Source of the DNA: Spinacia oleracea
Lineage: Eukaryota; Streptophyta; Magnoliopsida; Caryophyllales; Amaranthaceae
DNA: 64,000 bases
Assembly: GCF_020520425.1 (NCBI RefSeq)
Contig: NC_079490.1
Span: forward strand, 3,596,001-3,660,000
Direction: 5' to 3'
Shown here one piece after another: positions 40,670-51,697 of the stretch. A model generated the notes under the pieces. The model had not been told where the DNA came from. It was given only the letters and a program-made list of their open reading frames with translations, and did no database searches. Every line of letters starts with the position of its first letter. The stretch's first letter is position 1. The translations under genes and the position numbers were made by a program.

Positions 40670-43068
40670 CCTCCTTAGCCTTTGCTCTTGGGAGGTGCTA
40701 CAACTTAATTAACATCTCCTTTTTCTCTCTCTAAAACTTCTCCATCTTTTTCTTTCTCTCTCTAGAATTATATTATTCATTTCAATAAAAATATTAAATC
40801 ATCATCTTTTTCTTTCTTTTGCTAAGGTAATTCCGGTGAGGGTGATAATTCCACGGCTAAATTTGTGGAAGTTTTTTTTTTGTTTTTTGTTTTGGAGATA
40901 TTTGCTCCACCAAACACACCCTTACACACAATCTTGCATGATCCTCTCTCTTTCTCTCTCTCTCTCTCTCTAACTCATCCAAAGAAGACAACAACAACAA
41001 AAGCTAGCTTTGAGATATCTACCAATACTAATTTCAAGGTACTTAATTATTTTAATTATTTCTTATTTATCATTGTAATTATTTTACTTAATTATAACTA
41101 CTTTTTGTTTTTTTTTAATAAATTAGGAAATTTATTTTAAAAGGGTCTTTTTTTCTTCATAGTTTTCATCAAAAAGATGAAAATCGAGGTTGAAAAAGTG
41201 AGGAGATTTTTTTTTTATTTATTTTATTTTTAAAATAAAATTAAAATTAATAAGGTTTGACTGAATGGATCGATAAAAATCATCATGACTTGTTATAACT
41301 GTGTCTCTATGTATTTCACATCATTAACTGTCGCGTTCTCTTTTCGAGATTGACCCTTTTAATCGATAAAAGTTGTTAATTAGAGTCGATTTTTGCAATC
41401 CCGAGGAAGAATTAGGGGAATTAAGAAGGGAACTAACTTCACTACTCCCAATCTTTTCAATAGTCAAAAGAGTGTGATAAGATTTCTCTTTGTTAGGACC
41501 CTTAATAATTCCATATTGTACTAATATCACTTTGTTTAATACTTTAATAATTAATAACATACGGAGTAACACATAGTACTCTATAAGTACTACGTACCAT
41601 TCTATGACTAGCTTATAGGAGTAGTACTATATAATTTAATTTCGTATAATATATAGTTTTAATTAATTTGTATAATATTTTGGGGGGGGGGGGGGGGGGG
41701 GGGAGGGATAATCCCAATAAAATGATATAAAAAGTCTAAAAAGTCTTAGCTTTTTACAGGTCAAATTCATGAGAATTAGCAAGTGTTAATAATAATAATA
41801 ATAATAATTGTAATTTAATTAAGCAATCAATTATAAAAGTTTGATGAATTTCAAGCAAGATCTCGTTTGACACTCACACTTTGAAATTGGTGTAAATCTC
41901 TCCTTCCCTTTTACTTTCCCTACACGAGATCCAAACAAAGTACTCCTCCCCTTATTTTTTTGCTTAATTCTTCAATTCAAAAAACCCCTTTTTTCCCACG
42001 GTATATCTCCATTACACGAACGCAACTGGATTACTTATCAGTCGCGTAATACACTACACAAACGCGACTGGATTACTTACTAGTCGCGTATTACATTACA
42101 TGAACGCGACTAGATTACTTACTAAACGCGTAAAACAATCGTAAATTTTTCTAATTCTTGCACTTTTGTATCATTTTTTCTATACTAGCAACCATTTTTA
42201 AGTGTAAACTTTTTTAATTACTTGCTACATGAACGCAACTGGATTAACTGGATTACTTACTAACCGCGTAATATAACTGTAAATTTCTCTAACTCTGCAT
42301 ATATCATCATATTTTCTAGAAAGTGAAACATTTTTCTATTTGCTTACTGCATGAACGCGACTGGATTACTTACTAGTCGCGTAAAACAATTGTAAATTTA
42401 ACTAAATCTTTTACTTATATTATCATTTTTCTTTTATACTACAACCATTTTTTCAACCAAGTGATTTGTTTTTGTTTTTTTGAGAGTTTTTAATTTTTCT
42501 TTTTGTTTTGTAATTAATTTATATTTTTGGGAAGTATAATTTGTTGACTTTGTTTATGACAGTTCAAATCTGGTGAAAGCTGCTGGTAGTGATCGATCAG
42601 GCTACCTATAGAAGAAGCCTACTTTCTGCTGCTACTCAAAAAGGAGAAAATCCCCTTCAACTGTTTTTGAAAGAAATATCAAATCTTTGCCGTCTTTTTT
42701 TTTTTTAAAGGTAAATTATTTCCACTTCACACTCTTATCGTCTCTTAAAAATTATCCCATTTTTAATGTTCGAGTATATTAGAGGATGTAATTGCTACTG
42801 ATTTATGTTTAATTAATAATAATATACAACGATATCATCCGTTTTCCCTTAAATATTTTTTTTTAAAAAGAGTCCTATTTTTCGCTGCAGTAATTATTTT
42901 TTTATTTTTTTTAATATTACCACCATCTAAAAATCTTCTCTTTAAAGGTATCTTACAACATTTTTTTTTAATAAGGTACTTCTATTTCCAATCCCTTCAA
43001 AAAAACAAAAAACTTCTATTTCCCACTTCAGTAATTAATTTTTATTTTTATTTTTTATATTTCAGATA
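40670..43068 (+). other. AS2: AS2 5' leader with two inferred introns
   Basis: Leader exon 1 ends at 41038 (caag/gtactt); intron 1 runs 41039-42562 (acceptor gacag); leader exon 2 is 42563-42710 (ends aaag/gtaaat); intron 2 runs 42711-43065 (acceptor tttcag), four bases before the start codon. Exon 1 has a (CT)n run at 40942-40971, a plant leader feature. Introns in the AS2 leader are known in Arabidopsis. Intron 1 contains a run of about 22 G near 41682-41703, an (AAT)n run at 41790-41806 and an array of self-complementary 28-bp motifs (separate entry). Exon borders are inferred from splice consensus only. Confidence 0.5.
42021..42382 (+). repeat. Five copies of a self-complementary motif in AS2 leader intron 1
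   Basis: The motif ACGCGACT-GGATTACTTACT-AGTCGCGT, with 8-base inverted arms around a 12-base centre, occurs at 42062-42089 and 42355-42382 in near-perfect form and with 1-4 changes at 42021-42046, 42104-42131 and 42232-42270. The third and fourth copies have a damaged right arm (AAACGCGT, AACCGCGT). Spacing is irregular. The phrases 'aaaacaatcgtaaatttttc' and 'aacaattgtaaattta' follow copies 3 and 5, so larger units were duplicated. Confidence 0.8.
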
Positions 43069-43854
43069 ATGGCGTCGTCGTCAAATTCGCCGTGTGCAGC
43101 GTGCAAGTTTCTACGCCGGAAATGTCAACCGGAATGCGTATTTGCGCCGTACTTTCCACCGGACCAACCGCAAAAGTTCGCCAACGTTCACAAAGTGTTC
43201 GGCGCAAGTAACGTAACAAAGCTTCTCAACGAGCTCCACCCACATCAGAGGGAAGACGCCGTCAACTCGCTAGCGTACGAGGCGGACATGCGGTTGCGCG
43301 ACCCCGTGTACGGTTGCGTTGGTGTAATCTCTTTACTCCAACACCAGCTCAGACAACTCCAGGTGGACTTATCTTGTGCTAGAACTGAACTCTCCAAGTA
43401 CCAAAGTTTCGCCTTCCCCACCCCCGCTACAACATGTAGCGGCGGTGGGGGTGGCGGAGTCGGTGGCGTCGGCGGTGGGGTTTTATCAGCTATGGCGAGC
43501 ACCGCCGCCGCTACCGCAACATCCACCCACCACCACCACAATCTCGGGATAAGTCTACTCGGTATCGGTGGTGGTGGGAGGGATAACCACCACCAGAATC
43601 ACTTGTACTCCCACCACCAGTTTTTCCCTAGTAATCACCAAACGGGTGGTGGCGGACTTGGGATTAATACTTTGAGGGGGTTTGATATGGCGGCGGGCGG
43701 CAGTGGAACTCATGGTTATGATGGTGGTGGTCTTCTTGCTATGAATATGAATGTATCGGCGGCAGCCAGTATCGGGCAGCTCGGGCAGCTTCATCAACAG
43801 CCTACTGCTAGGGCTGCCGGTGGCGATGACCGCCGGAGTATTGATCCGTCTTAA
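43069..43854 (+). CDS. AS2: ASYMMETRIC LEAVES2 (LOB-domain transcription factor, class I LBD)
   Basis: Single coding exon, 261 residues. Residues 8-108 are a complete LOB domain: the C block C9-A-A-C12-x6-C19-x3-C23, the GAS block (FGASNV...), and the coiled-coil VISLLQHQLRQLQVDL with the LX6LX3LX6L pattern. The domain is nearly the same as Arabidopsis AS2 as I recall it, and the C-terminal end AAGGDDRRSIDPS matches the AS2-specific ending, which other LBDs lack. AS2 works with the MYB protein AS1 in the nucleus to repress KNOX and abaxial genes in leaf primordia. This protein is about 60 residues longer than the Arabidopsis one because of Gly-, His- and Ala-rich stretches (about 124-215). 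Confidence 0.96.
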   Translation: MASSSNSPCAACKFLRRKCQPECVFAPYFPPDQPQKFANVHKVFGASNVTKLLNELHPHQREDAVNSLAYEADMRLRDPVYGCVGVISLLQHQLRQLQVDLSCARTELSKYQSFAFPTPATTCSGGGGGGVGGVGGGVLSAMASTAAATATSTHHHHNLGISLLGIGGGGRDNHHQNHLYSHHQFFPSNHQTGGGGLGINTLRGFDMAAGGSGTHGYDGGGLLAMNMNVSAAASIGQLGQLHQQPTARAAGGDDRRSIDPS

Positions 43855-45740
43855 TTTCTTCTAGGGTTTCTGGTTTTGTTACCATGGTTTCTTCTCAAAC
43901 CCTACCACAGGTAATTAAATTATCCTGTAATTTAATACTTCCTCCGTCTTTTAATACTCGCAACGTTTGGACTTTTGTCACTATTCATATAATCTACTTT
44001 GACTATTCGTAGTGTTTTAATATAAGATAAAACATAGTCATGTGGGATCTTGTTAGATTCGTTTCAATGTGTATTTTCAAAATATCAACTTTTTATAATT
44101 TTTGCATAAAGAGAATTTAAGATATAAATGATCAAAGTTGTGCATTGACATGCGTGAAACTAACAAACGTTGCGAGTATTAAAAGACGGAGGAAGTAAAT
44201 ATTACTCTCCGTATTATGCAACTTTTTCAAATTTAGGCCTCTTTCGGTATCATTTTCAATTTTTAGTTCCGCCGATTACTCATAATGAAATAGTAATTTC
44301 TCTACCCAAAAAAATCCGGTATCATTTTTAATTTTTAGTTCCGTCTATTATTCATAATAAAATAGTAATTTCTCTACCCAAAAAAAAAAAATCGTACTCC
44401 CTCCATTCCTATAAATATAAAAGTGTTCATTTTCAATAATTACCGAATTACTCTAATTTAATTTCCTCTTATTTTCTATATTTTCAAAGATATAGTTATC
44501 GTAGTCACATGGTCTGTCTAATATAATTGCACAAAGAACAGCAAAATTGAATCAATTATGTAATATAAATAAGTACTATTATTATCCTGTATGAAAAAAT
44601 AGTGAAATTTGAATTATTAAATTGTTTGATATACAGTAAGGTATTTATATTTTCATTATTTAGTGCAGTACGTGGTTGTTTTTAGAAATACATGAGGTCA
44701 GGTGCAATTATATTTTAAGAAAGTACTGTTTGTTTTCTCTTCATTTTGTTGATTTATACAGGAATGTTTTTTTTTAATCCATTTAATAAGCCAGTAATTT
44801 ATTTTCAAATATATATGTTTCTTTTCGATAGTAAAAATTAATAAATATTACTCCGTATGATTTATCGATACATAAAAAGGCCATGTGTAATTAATTATGG
44901 AGTGCTAATTAGGGTTTTGGTAATTAACCATATAGTCCATAAAGAATTTATGACTTAGAAGGGTAGTATGGAGTATAAGCTTGGATTTATGGATTATTAA
45001 GTACACGTAATTTAGTTCAAATAATTAACTTTTTTAATAATCAAATTAATTCATTCATAAAAAATCGTACGATATTTATATTTAATTAGATGTTAAGAAA
45101 AGTACGAGCTAGTAAACTTCTTTTATTCCAAACTAGATTAAATGGTAATTATTTTGAGAGATTCGACGAAAATTACCTAAAATTTAAGGGCAAATAATGT
45201 TGTTATTCTCTATCCATAGAAAAGAACAAGTACTAGCACAAAATTTAGGGTTTGAAAATAAAGAATTAGAAGAACAAGACAATTGATGAATAAGTCATGG
45301 TATAAGTGTCCTTTTGTACTGACATTACTAATATTAGACAGCAAATATCGCGGTCGACCACGTAAAAATAAAAACCATTTCAATGCACATATGACATTGT
45401 ACATACTTTCCATTTTCATTTTCATCTTTGGTAATTGGTTTGTACTCGTATATGCCTTTTGTCACTTGGTTACTAGCTAGTGTTGTCCTCGACATTAGAT
45501 TAAATGTCACATGTTTAATGTACCACGGTTTTAATAATTAATCGGGTTTTTTTTTTAATGTGTTACGCAGGTTTTTAAACTCGGAAAAACCCAGCAGGAT
45601 TCACTATTTTGAAAGAAAGGAGATCAAAAAATGAGAAACCAAGCAAGATAGAAAGCAAAAACAAGGAGACACATGAGAGAAAGAGGAAGTTGTCCTCATA
45701 TACCCAAATTATTAAAATCTTTGCATTGATTTTTTTTTTT
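43855..45740 (+). other. Possible AS2 3' untranslated region with an intron
   Basis: 56 bases after the stop codon the sequence 'ctaccacag/gtaatt' is a good donor (43910/43911). A matching acceptor, 'gttacgcag/g', lies at 45570. The stretch after it is purine-rich and exon-like ('ggagacacatgagagaaaga') with no long frame. If true, the gene has a 1.66-kb 3' UTR intron that contains the MITE at 43.9 kb. Weak, since it rests on two splice sites. Confidence 0.25.
43938..44195. mobile_element. Stowaway-like MITE
   Basis: Ends CTTCCTCCGTCTTTTAATAC and GTATTAAAAGACGGAGGAAG, perfect inverted repeats, TA on both sides. 258 bp. Sister of the element at 40067-40326. Confidence 0.9.
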
Positions 45741-46255
45741 TTTTTGCCATATATTTGTACCTAGATTATCTTCTTTTATTTTTATTTTTATTTTTATTTT
45801 TAATTTTAATATTTCTAAATTCTGTCATATGTTAAGGGACAAAACATGTTGTGGTATTTTAAGTCTTGTCATTTTGCTAAAAATCGATGATCATGATCCT
45901 CCTTCAGTTTTGCATTGCTTGGTCATTCCCACATTATATATACTTATCACTGACATTTTGACATTGCCAGGTTAATTTAGGAATTCTAAATTGAGTACGA
46001 CCAAAATCTTTATTATTTCCGATACAAGTTACAACTAGTTTTAGCCTTCTAGGTGTTTATTAAAGGTGTTCGATCTTTTGCTCATTTGATCAATTTTGTT
46101 TTTGTTTTAATTTATAGATAATTTAATATCAACAAAATTGACAAAATGAGAAAAAAAAAAAAATAGTATTACATACGGGAGTATATACTTAGTTATAGAT
46201 GTACTCGGGGACAAGGTAGATTTTTAAATTATGTTGGCCAAAATTTACTATTGAA
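44196..46255. other. AT-rich intergenic DNA
   Basis: A left Stowaway-like end (TACTCCCTCCATTCCTATAAA) at 44395 has no clear partner. A direct duplication, 'tttttagttccg' with flanks, lies at 44262-44385. A (TTTTTA)n run is at 45775-45803. Apart from the possible AS2 3' exon, no gene. Confidence 0.4.
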
Positions 46256-46829
46256 CTAGTTTTTAGCCCGAGCGATGCCCTGGGTTGCTACATAAATAAC
46301 ATATATATTTTGCATTGATAACATTCACTACAAAATTATGCATTATTAGAGACCAATTTTGAGACGGATACTATAAGCATCTCAAACTTGAGACGGATTA
46401 CTAAAATTTTGTCTCTAAACTAAAATTGAGATGGAGTACGTAGTTTATGAAGTTTAAAAATTTTCATCTCAACTTTGTAATGGATTTGCCAAAAATCCGT
46501 CTCAGAAATTTTGAGACGCCTTCTATAAAGACGCCTTATTTACGTCTCAAATCTGTCTCTAATCATCATTTTGAGACAGATTTGGCCTTTTTTAGAGACG
46601 AAAGTCCTCGTCTCTATAAAATGATTATTTGTAGTGATATTTAACATGTAATAGCTTAGTGGTAAAAAATTGTTGTTTAAACTCAAGGCCAGGGGTTCAA
46701 ACCTCACGCAAATCATGTTTGACATTTTTTTTTAATCTATATGAAGATTACATAGACGAATGACCCATAAGCAGAGCGCCACGTGTCACGTATACTTTCT
46801 TATAGACGCCTTTTAATATATAGTATAGA
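46256..46829 (-). mobile_element. Complete non-autonomous Helitron
   Basis: On the minus strand the element starts A/TCTATACTATATATTAAAAGG (start at 46829) and ends with the hairpin CCCAGGGCATCGCTCGGGC and CTAG (end at 46256), followed by host T. Start, hairpin, CTAG end and A-T insertion site are the Helitron hallmarks. 574 bp, no RepHel coding. Inside are a CACTA-like MITE (46326-46636) and a plus-strand tRNA-like segment (46650-46715: TAGCTTAGTGGTAAAA, then GGGTTCAAACCTC). Confidence 0.85.
46326..46636. mobile_element. CACTA-like MITE nested in the Helitron
   Basis: Ends CACTACAAAATTATG and ...TTATTTGTAGTG; inner inverted repeats are rich in 'gagacggat' / 'atccgtctc'. Flanks att / ata (2 of 3 match). 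311 bp, no ORF. Confidence 0.65.
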
Positions 46830-47448
46830 TACGGGACTATATACTCAAGTTAATGCATGCTTGAAAATGATGATAAACAATCTAATTAAGAACCCATAAT
46901 GCTTGATTTAATGATATCGATCACTTGCTTAATTACTTAGGTTTTCCCTTCTTAATCAATACTACTACGTATTAATTAGCTTCTACGGAGTACATTATAC
47001 ACGACTAGCTAACACGTACGAGTGTGTACACATACGAGAATTAAGGTGTACTTAATCGTTTGAATACAAACATGTGTGTATGTGTGCGCGCACGTGCACA
47101 CATAAGTTGTACGTAGTACTACGGTATGCAAGCTAAGTGACACTTTATTGGATCAACAAAAGATGTTGTCAAAATTGGTGAGATGTTTGAAATTGGATAA
47201 AGGGACACTAAGCTAGATGCATATATGAGTATATGACACTTTGTTATTGAAATCAATTACTCATTTTAAAACACAATTTAGAATAAATAATTCACAAAAT
47301 TTTACTCAATGCACGAGTACATCCCCTTTACGCTAGCCAATGGCCAATTAGATTATAAATTTGATTTATTTCACCTAAGATTACACTAATGGTACAAGTC
47401 TATCAATTAGTTAGGCCCATCATATGTTTGAAACCTTATTTTCACTTA
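46830..47448. other. AT-rich intergenic DNA, no gene seen
   Basis: Contains 'gtgtgtatgtgtgcgcgcac' at about 47072. Nothing else. Confidence 0.4.
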
Positions 47449-47941
47449 GGCTCCGTTTTATTGGGCTTATTTTGAATGAATTTATATTATCTGAACTTAA
47501 TTAAACTTATCTCACTACAAGAAATTGTACCATTAACGACTGGAAATCCCATCGCGAAAGGCCAAGAATCGATGATTAACGACGGGGTTTTCTGTCGCGA
47601 ACCCGTCATAAAAGAGGGCCGCCGTTAATAGAAAATCCCGTCGTTAATCCGTCGTAAAAGACATTTGCGACGGTTGTTCCCGTCTTTGTTTGGTTGTTAG
47701 CCCCGTCTCAAAAGCCTTTTACGACGGGATTTTTTACCCATCGTAATTAGGTTGTCGTTAAAGATACAAATTCTTGTAGTGTCTGTACTTATTTTATCTG
47801 AAAACAACTTATTTTGTCTGAAATAAACTTATTTGGGTGTTAAAATGTCTGGAAAAAAAACTTATTTTTGCTGAACTTATCAAATTTAACTGAACTTATT
47901 TTGTTTGAAATAAGTCAAAATAAGTCTAACATAACAGAACC
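47449..47941. mobile_element. Tourist/Harbinger-like MITE (host of a nested CACTA MITE)
   Basis: Ends GGCTCCGTTTTATTGGGCTT... and the diverged inverse ...AAGTCTAACATAACAGAACC, flanked by TTA on both sides (47446-47448, 47942-47944), the target duplication of PIF/Harbinger elements. Without the nested insertion it would be about 220 bp; the inside repeats 'aacttattttgtctgaa'. Confidence 0.75.
47513..47781 (+). mobile_element. CACTA MITE, copy A, nested in the Tourist element
   Basis: Perfect ends CACTACAAGAA and TTCTTGTAGTG, flanked by the 3-bp duplication TCT on both sides. 269 bp. The inside is built of 'acgacggg' / 'cccgtcgt' motifs in both orientations, the subterminal-repeat style of CACTA elements. 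No ORF. Confidence 0.9.
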
Positions 47942-48074
47942 TTATTTTTCAGGCTGAGTAGAGCATATATGTTACATGTACTATTAAGTTGTAAAGTAAT
48001 TAAGTTCGGGGATCTGTCTTTCTCTAAACGCCGAAACCCCATGTAAAAATAATTTAATGGAACGCGGTTATTTA

Positions 48075-48342
48075 CACTACAAAAATTTGTAACTTTAACG
48101 ACAACTTAATAACGACGGGTCAAAAATTCCGTTGCAAAAGCCTTTTGCGACAGGCTAACAACCAAACAAAGTCGGGAACAACCGTCGCAAATGTCTTTTA
48201 CGACGGATAAACGACGGGATTTTCCATTAACGACGACCCCCTTTTATGATGGGTTCACGACAGGAGATCCTGTCGTTAATCAACGATTATCGGCCTTTAG
48301 TGACATGATTTCCCGTCGTTAATGATACAATTTCTTGTAGTG
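48075..48342 (-). mobile_element. CACTA MITE, copy B, inverted relative to copy A
   Basis: Ends CACTACAAAAATTTG and CAATTTCTTGTAGTG, 3-bp duplication TTA on both sides. 268 bp. Its inside is the reverse complement of copy A ('aaccaaacaaagtcgggaac' here, 'gttcccgtctttgtttggtt' there). The two lie 293 bp apart. Confidence 0.9.
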
Positions 48343-49000
48343 TTATTTGGTTAATTACTATTTACTTCATACCAAATATTTTATGTATTTAAGATCAATT
48401 TAATTATCGATCGTGTTACAAGACCCTTGTTTGAATTAAAGAGCAACACATACAAATGCTTATTAATATTCCATATAGAATTTCCTTCATTTCAGAATAC
48501 ATACTTCTTCGTATATTCAAGGTCAATACACCTCGATCAAAGATTTAAAATAATAATAATTATTCCTTTTTTTTAACTTAAAATTAATATTTCCATGCAT
48601 ACGTTGAACAAGCTCAAAAATTACCAAAAAAGGGAGCATCTAAAAATCATAAGTCATTCAAAATTAATTATAGCATGTTCACATTAATGTAGAGTCACTA
48701 CTGGCTAGCCTATATAGCCCTGGGTTAGTTGATTTCAGGGCCATGATGATGAGATTTTAGTGGCTTGGTCAGGACAAAGATCTCTTTATTTAATGCAACC
48801 AACTATATATATATATATATATATATATATTTCATGGAAATTGAAATTAAAAGCTTAATAATATCATCATCATACTTCGTATAATTTAATGCAATTTTCA
48901 GTACATTTGAGTTTGAATGTCTTGTGTAAGTTGTGTTACTAAATACACCACCATATAGGCCGCGCACAATAAAAAATTAAAAATTAAAAAATTAAAAAAC

Positions 49001-49037
<37 letters not shown>

Positions 49038-49320
49038 CTTATATACTTTGCATGCACACTTATATTGTTATGCGAAGTGTAAGTTGAACAGAATGAAACC
49101 TTAACCCGAATTAATAGAACTTTTATATTGAACTATGATTTAATAAAATACACAAATAAAACTTCATTCAACGATTTTATTAATAATATTTATTATATGA
49201 TAAAATACTACCACGTACGTACTTCATACTTTGTACGAAATATGTAATTTCTGATAACCTTATCCGTGGAAGTACAATTTTCTATATTGAAACAAACGTC
49301 ATTAACCTAAAAGATCATTT
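48343..49320. other. AT-rich intergenic DNA with microsatellites
   Basis: (TA)n at 48806-48830 and (AAT)n at about 49002-49035. No gene. Confidence 0.6.
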
Positions 49321-49329
49321 GATTTAACG

Positions 49330-49511
49330 ACAACTTTTGTGTAAGGCCGTCTTACCGAAAAAACCACTTTGATTGCTTAACTAATTGGTTCCATTGGTTA
49401 ACTAATTAGTTTTAGTGATTAACTAATTTGTTCCGTTGCTTAACTAATTGGTTTCAGTGCTTAACTTATATGACACCAAGGTAGTCTTTTGCGTAAAACC
49501 GTCTTATATAA
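49330..49511. mobile_element. MITE-like element with a 22-bp minisatellite
   Basis: Borders contain 'gtgtaaggccgtcttac' at the left and 'gcgtaaaaccgtcttatat' at the right, a common plant MITE end. The centre repeats 'gcttaactaattggtttcag' four to five times. A remnant of the same family in the opposite orientation lies at 59641-59701 and is cut by the gypsy LTR. Confidence 0.5.
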
Positions 49512-50103
49512 AAAGTTTGTATTGATCTAAAATAATAATTAACAAACTCCATTTAATAAAAAAGTATGAGAATGAAAGAGTTAATTAGGTGGTAAAACTA
49601 AAAATTCCCCTCATAAAATTAAAGAATGTAAAACTAAAAAGTTACTAGAAATGGTAATTTTTTTTTTTTGTAATTTTGATCCTCACTAAAAAAAAAACCC
49701 TTAAAAAGACAAAAATTAAAAATAATAGAAAATAATATTTAAAAAGAAAAAGAAATAAATAAGGGTTCCATTCCATAAGGGAGAGGCAATGACAGAGAGT
49801 GAAGCAGAGGCAGAAAGAGAGGATTAAGGGGGTGGCCTAAGAATTGCATTTATGACTCAATACTGCCATTCCCTCTGTTATCCCCCCCTCCTTTCTCCTC
49901 TTTCAAATTCCAATGACTAAACAAAGAAGATGCTAGGCTAGGACCATCTACCAAGTATTTTTTACTAAAACCTTTTATATTACTGAGTACATGTTTTTGT
50001 TGCGACTTACGAGGTAATTTCCATTATACATTCGGGTGTAGTAGTGTACTACGTACGGGAGTGTATGTATTGTTATGTTATTATGTTGTTGCGTGTTTGA
50101 TGT
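49512..50103. other. AT-rich intergenic DNA, no gene seen
   Basis: Low complexity A-rich tract at 49640-49760, then a stretch resembling a promoter or leader (cattccctctgttatccccc) with no following ORF. Confidence 0.35.
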
Positions 50104-50471
50104 CAGTGGCAGTTCTTAAACAGTTTTACGAGGGGTCAGTAAATTAAAAGAACTAAACAATGTACTATGCAGTTTATACTTCCTCCGTACGTTCCGTAAC
50201 AGTCAAGTGAGATCTTGTTAAATTTGTATCAATGTGAAGATTCCAAACATCAATTTTTTTTTTATAATTTTACTTACACGCAATTAGAGATATTAATGAC
50301 AAAGAAACATGTTGGGATACGTGAAAGTAGAAATTATGCATCCTTTGCGGAACGGAGCAAGTATAATATTATACACAAAACTTGGGGGGGGGGAGGGTTG
50401 TAACTGGAAAAATATGGTAGTAGATTTTCCATCCGGGGGCCCATCCAAGCCATATGTAACATCCGCCACTG
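50104..50471. mobile_element. hAT-like element with a nested Stowaway
   Basis: Ends CAGTGGCAG and CCGCCACTG, flanked by 8-bp tttgatgt / cttgatat (6 of 8 match). 368 bp, about half of it the nested MITE. Confidence 0.55.
50179..50361. mobile_element. Stowaway-like MITE nested in the hAT-like element
   Basis: Ends CTTCCTCCGTACGTTCCG and ...TTTGCGGAACGGAGCAAG with TA on both sides. 183 bp; inner 'gagatcttgttaaatttgta' is the shared MITE core. Confidence 0.65.
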
Positions 50472-50769
50472 CTTGATATGTAACGGATGGCTAATAGCTA
50501 GATACTTCCTTTGAGATTATGCACGCGTCTTTAAATGTTGCGTATATTTCTAAATTATATAGCGGAGTAAGTTGGGAGTTTATGACGAAATCACGAGTTG
50601 TTCAAAGTAATTACACAATTTTCCTTAATGAAGTCCTTTGGTCGGCTAGATTGTAGGACGTTAGATTGATTTAATCAACGGTTAAGATTAGTTCTCATTT
50701 CTCATCTTAAGGGGTGATTCTCATTAGATCCTGATTTTATATATATAGAGTACATGATCTATGTATTCT

Positions 50770-50960
50770 TAACTTTGAAAAACTGAAGATAACCAAAAGA
50801 TTGTGGTTCAATCCTCAATAGGAGGCACTTTGAGGAAGGATACCCCCTTACCCTCCTGGCCTCCATCATACTCTCAAAGTGTCTAGTTGCTTACATGGGG
50901 CAGGCTGACCCGTGCAGAGTTTCGGCCCCCGTAGGCGGCCCTTCATTTTAGGTTAAAAAA
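50770..50960 (+). mobile_element. tRNA-derived SINE, copy 2
   Basis: Box-B-like GTGGTTCAATCCTCA, then 'aggcactttgaggaaggata' and 'tactctcaaagtgtctagtt', as in copies at 11.3 and 58.5 kb. Here the full body is preserved through 'ggcaggctgacccgtgcag' to 'aggttaaaaaaaaa', a short A-rich tail. The head (box A) is partly lost. Confidence 0.6.
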
Positions 50961-51697
50961 AAAGGTTCAAAAGAATAGGGTTAGAACTCCTTAGCCTCGG
51001 TACATTTATTTGTTTATGTTCTCCGAAGATCAATAAAACTTCATCTCAATCATCTGCCCATAATAGGCTGTGAACGTTACTAACGCGTTGTTAGTGAACG
51101 ACTTGAAGTTTGTATATCCTCTATTATTGTTATTTACTCATCTTTAAAATGTATGACATGATACAAGGTTCGAATCTTATGAAAAACACGACCTCTTGTT
51201 CATTGAGGCACGAGTGACCGGACGGCGGGAGCCCTAGGCGCGAGGGTTTCGTTTTTTTTTTTTTTTTTGGGGGTATGAAGTATATATATACTATTACACT
51301 TGTACGACATATGACAGAGAAAGACAAAGCGTTATAAACACAAACACAGGACACAATAGTAGTAGTAAAAAACTCTCAGTATCGATCTTGTCATTTCAAG
51401 ACATAGTCAAAATTAATTTACATCTGTCAAAAAAAAAAAAAAAAAAAAAAAAAAAACTTTTAAACATGAAAAAAAAATGATGACGTACTTGAAGCAATGA
51501 TGAAAAAATGCCCCCCTTTAAATGCTCACCATTGAAATCTTCCTATCTCCATCTTTTATGTCAATTAAGTAGCTGACGCAACTTCCCTTGCATGCGCTCC
51601 TAACTCTAAAAAGGACTACTTCTTTGTTTTGTATTTAATTTCTCTTAGAATTAATTAGTATGATATGAGATATCCGTCCAAAATTAATAGTCACGTA
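50961..51697. other. Intergenic with SINE-like and poly-A debris
   Basis: A second box-B-like AGGTTCGAATCTTA at 51170 precedes a T18 run (51251-51268), which could be another SINE head and tail. A30 run at 51429-51457. No gene. Confidence 0.35.

Noticed and set aside
40865-41140. 91-codon frame in the AS2 leader, possible uORF
   Set aside because: It begins at GTG, not ATG, and runs across the inferred leader donor at 41038; the frame is only CT-rich low complexity.
45283-45480. 65-codon plus-strand frame near the possible AS2 3' UTR
   Set aside because: No homology recognised, hydrophobic AT-rich translation, and opposite-strand frame equally long.
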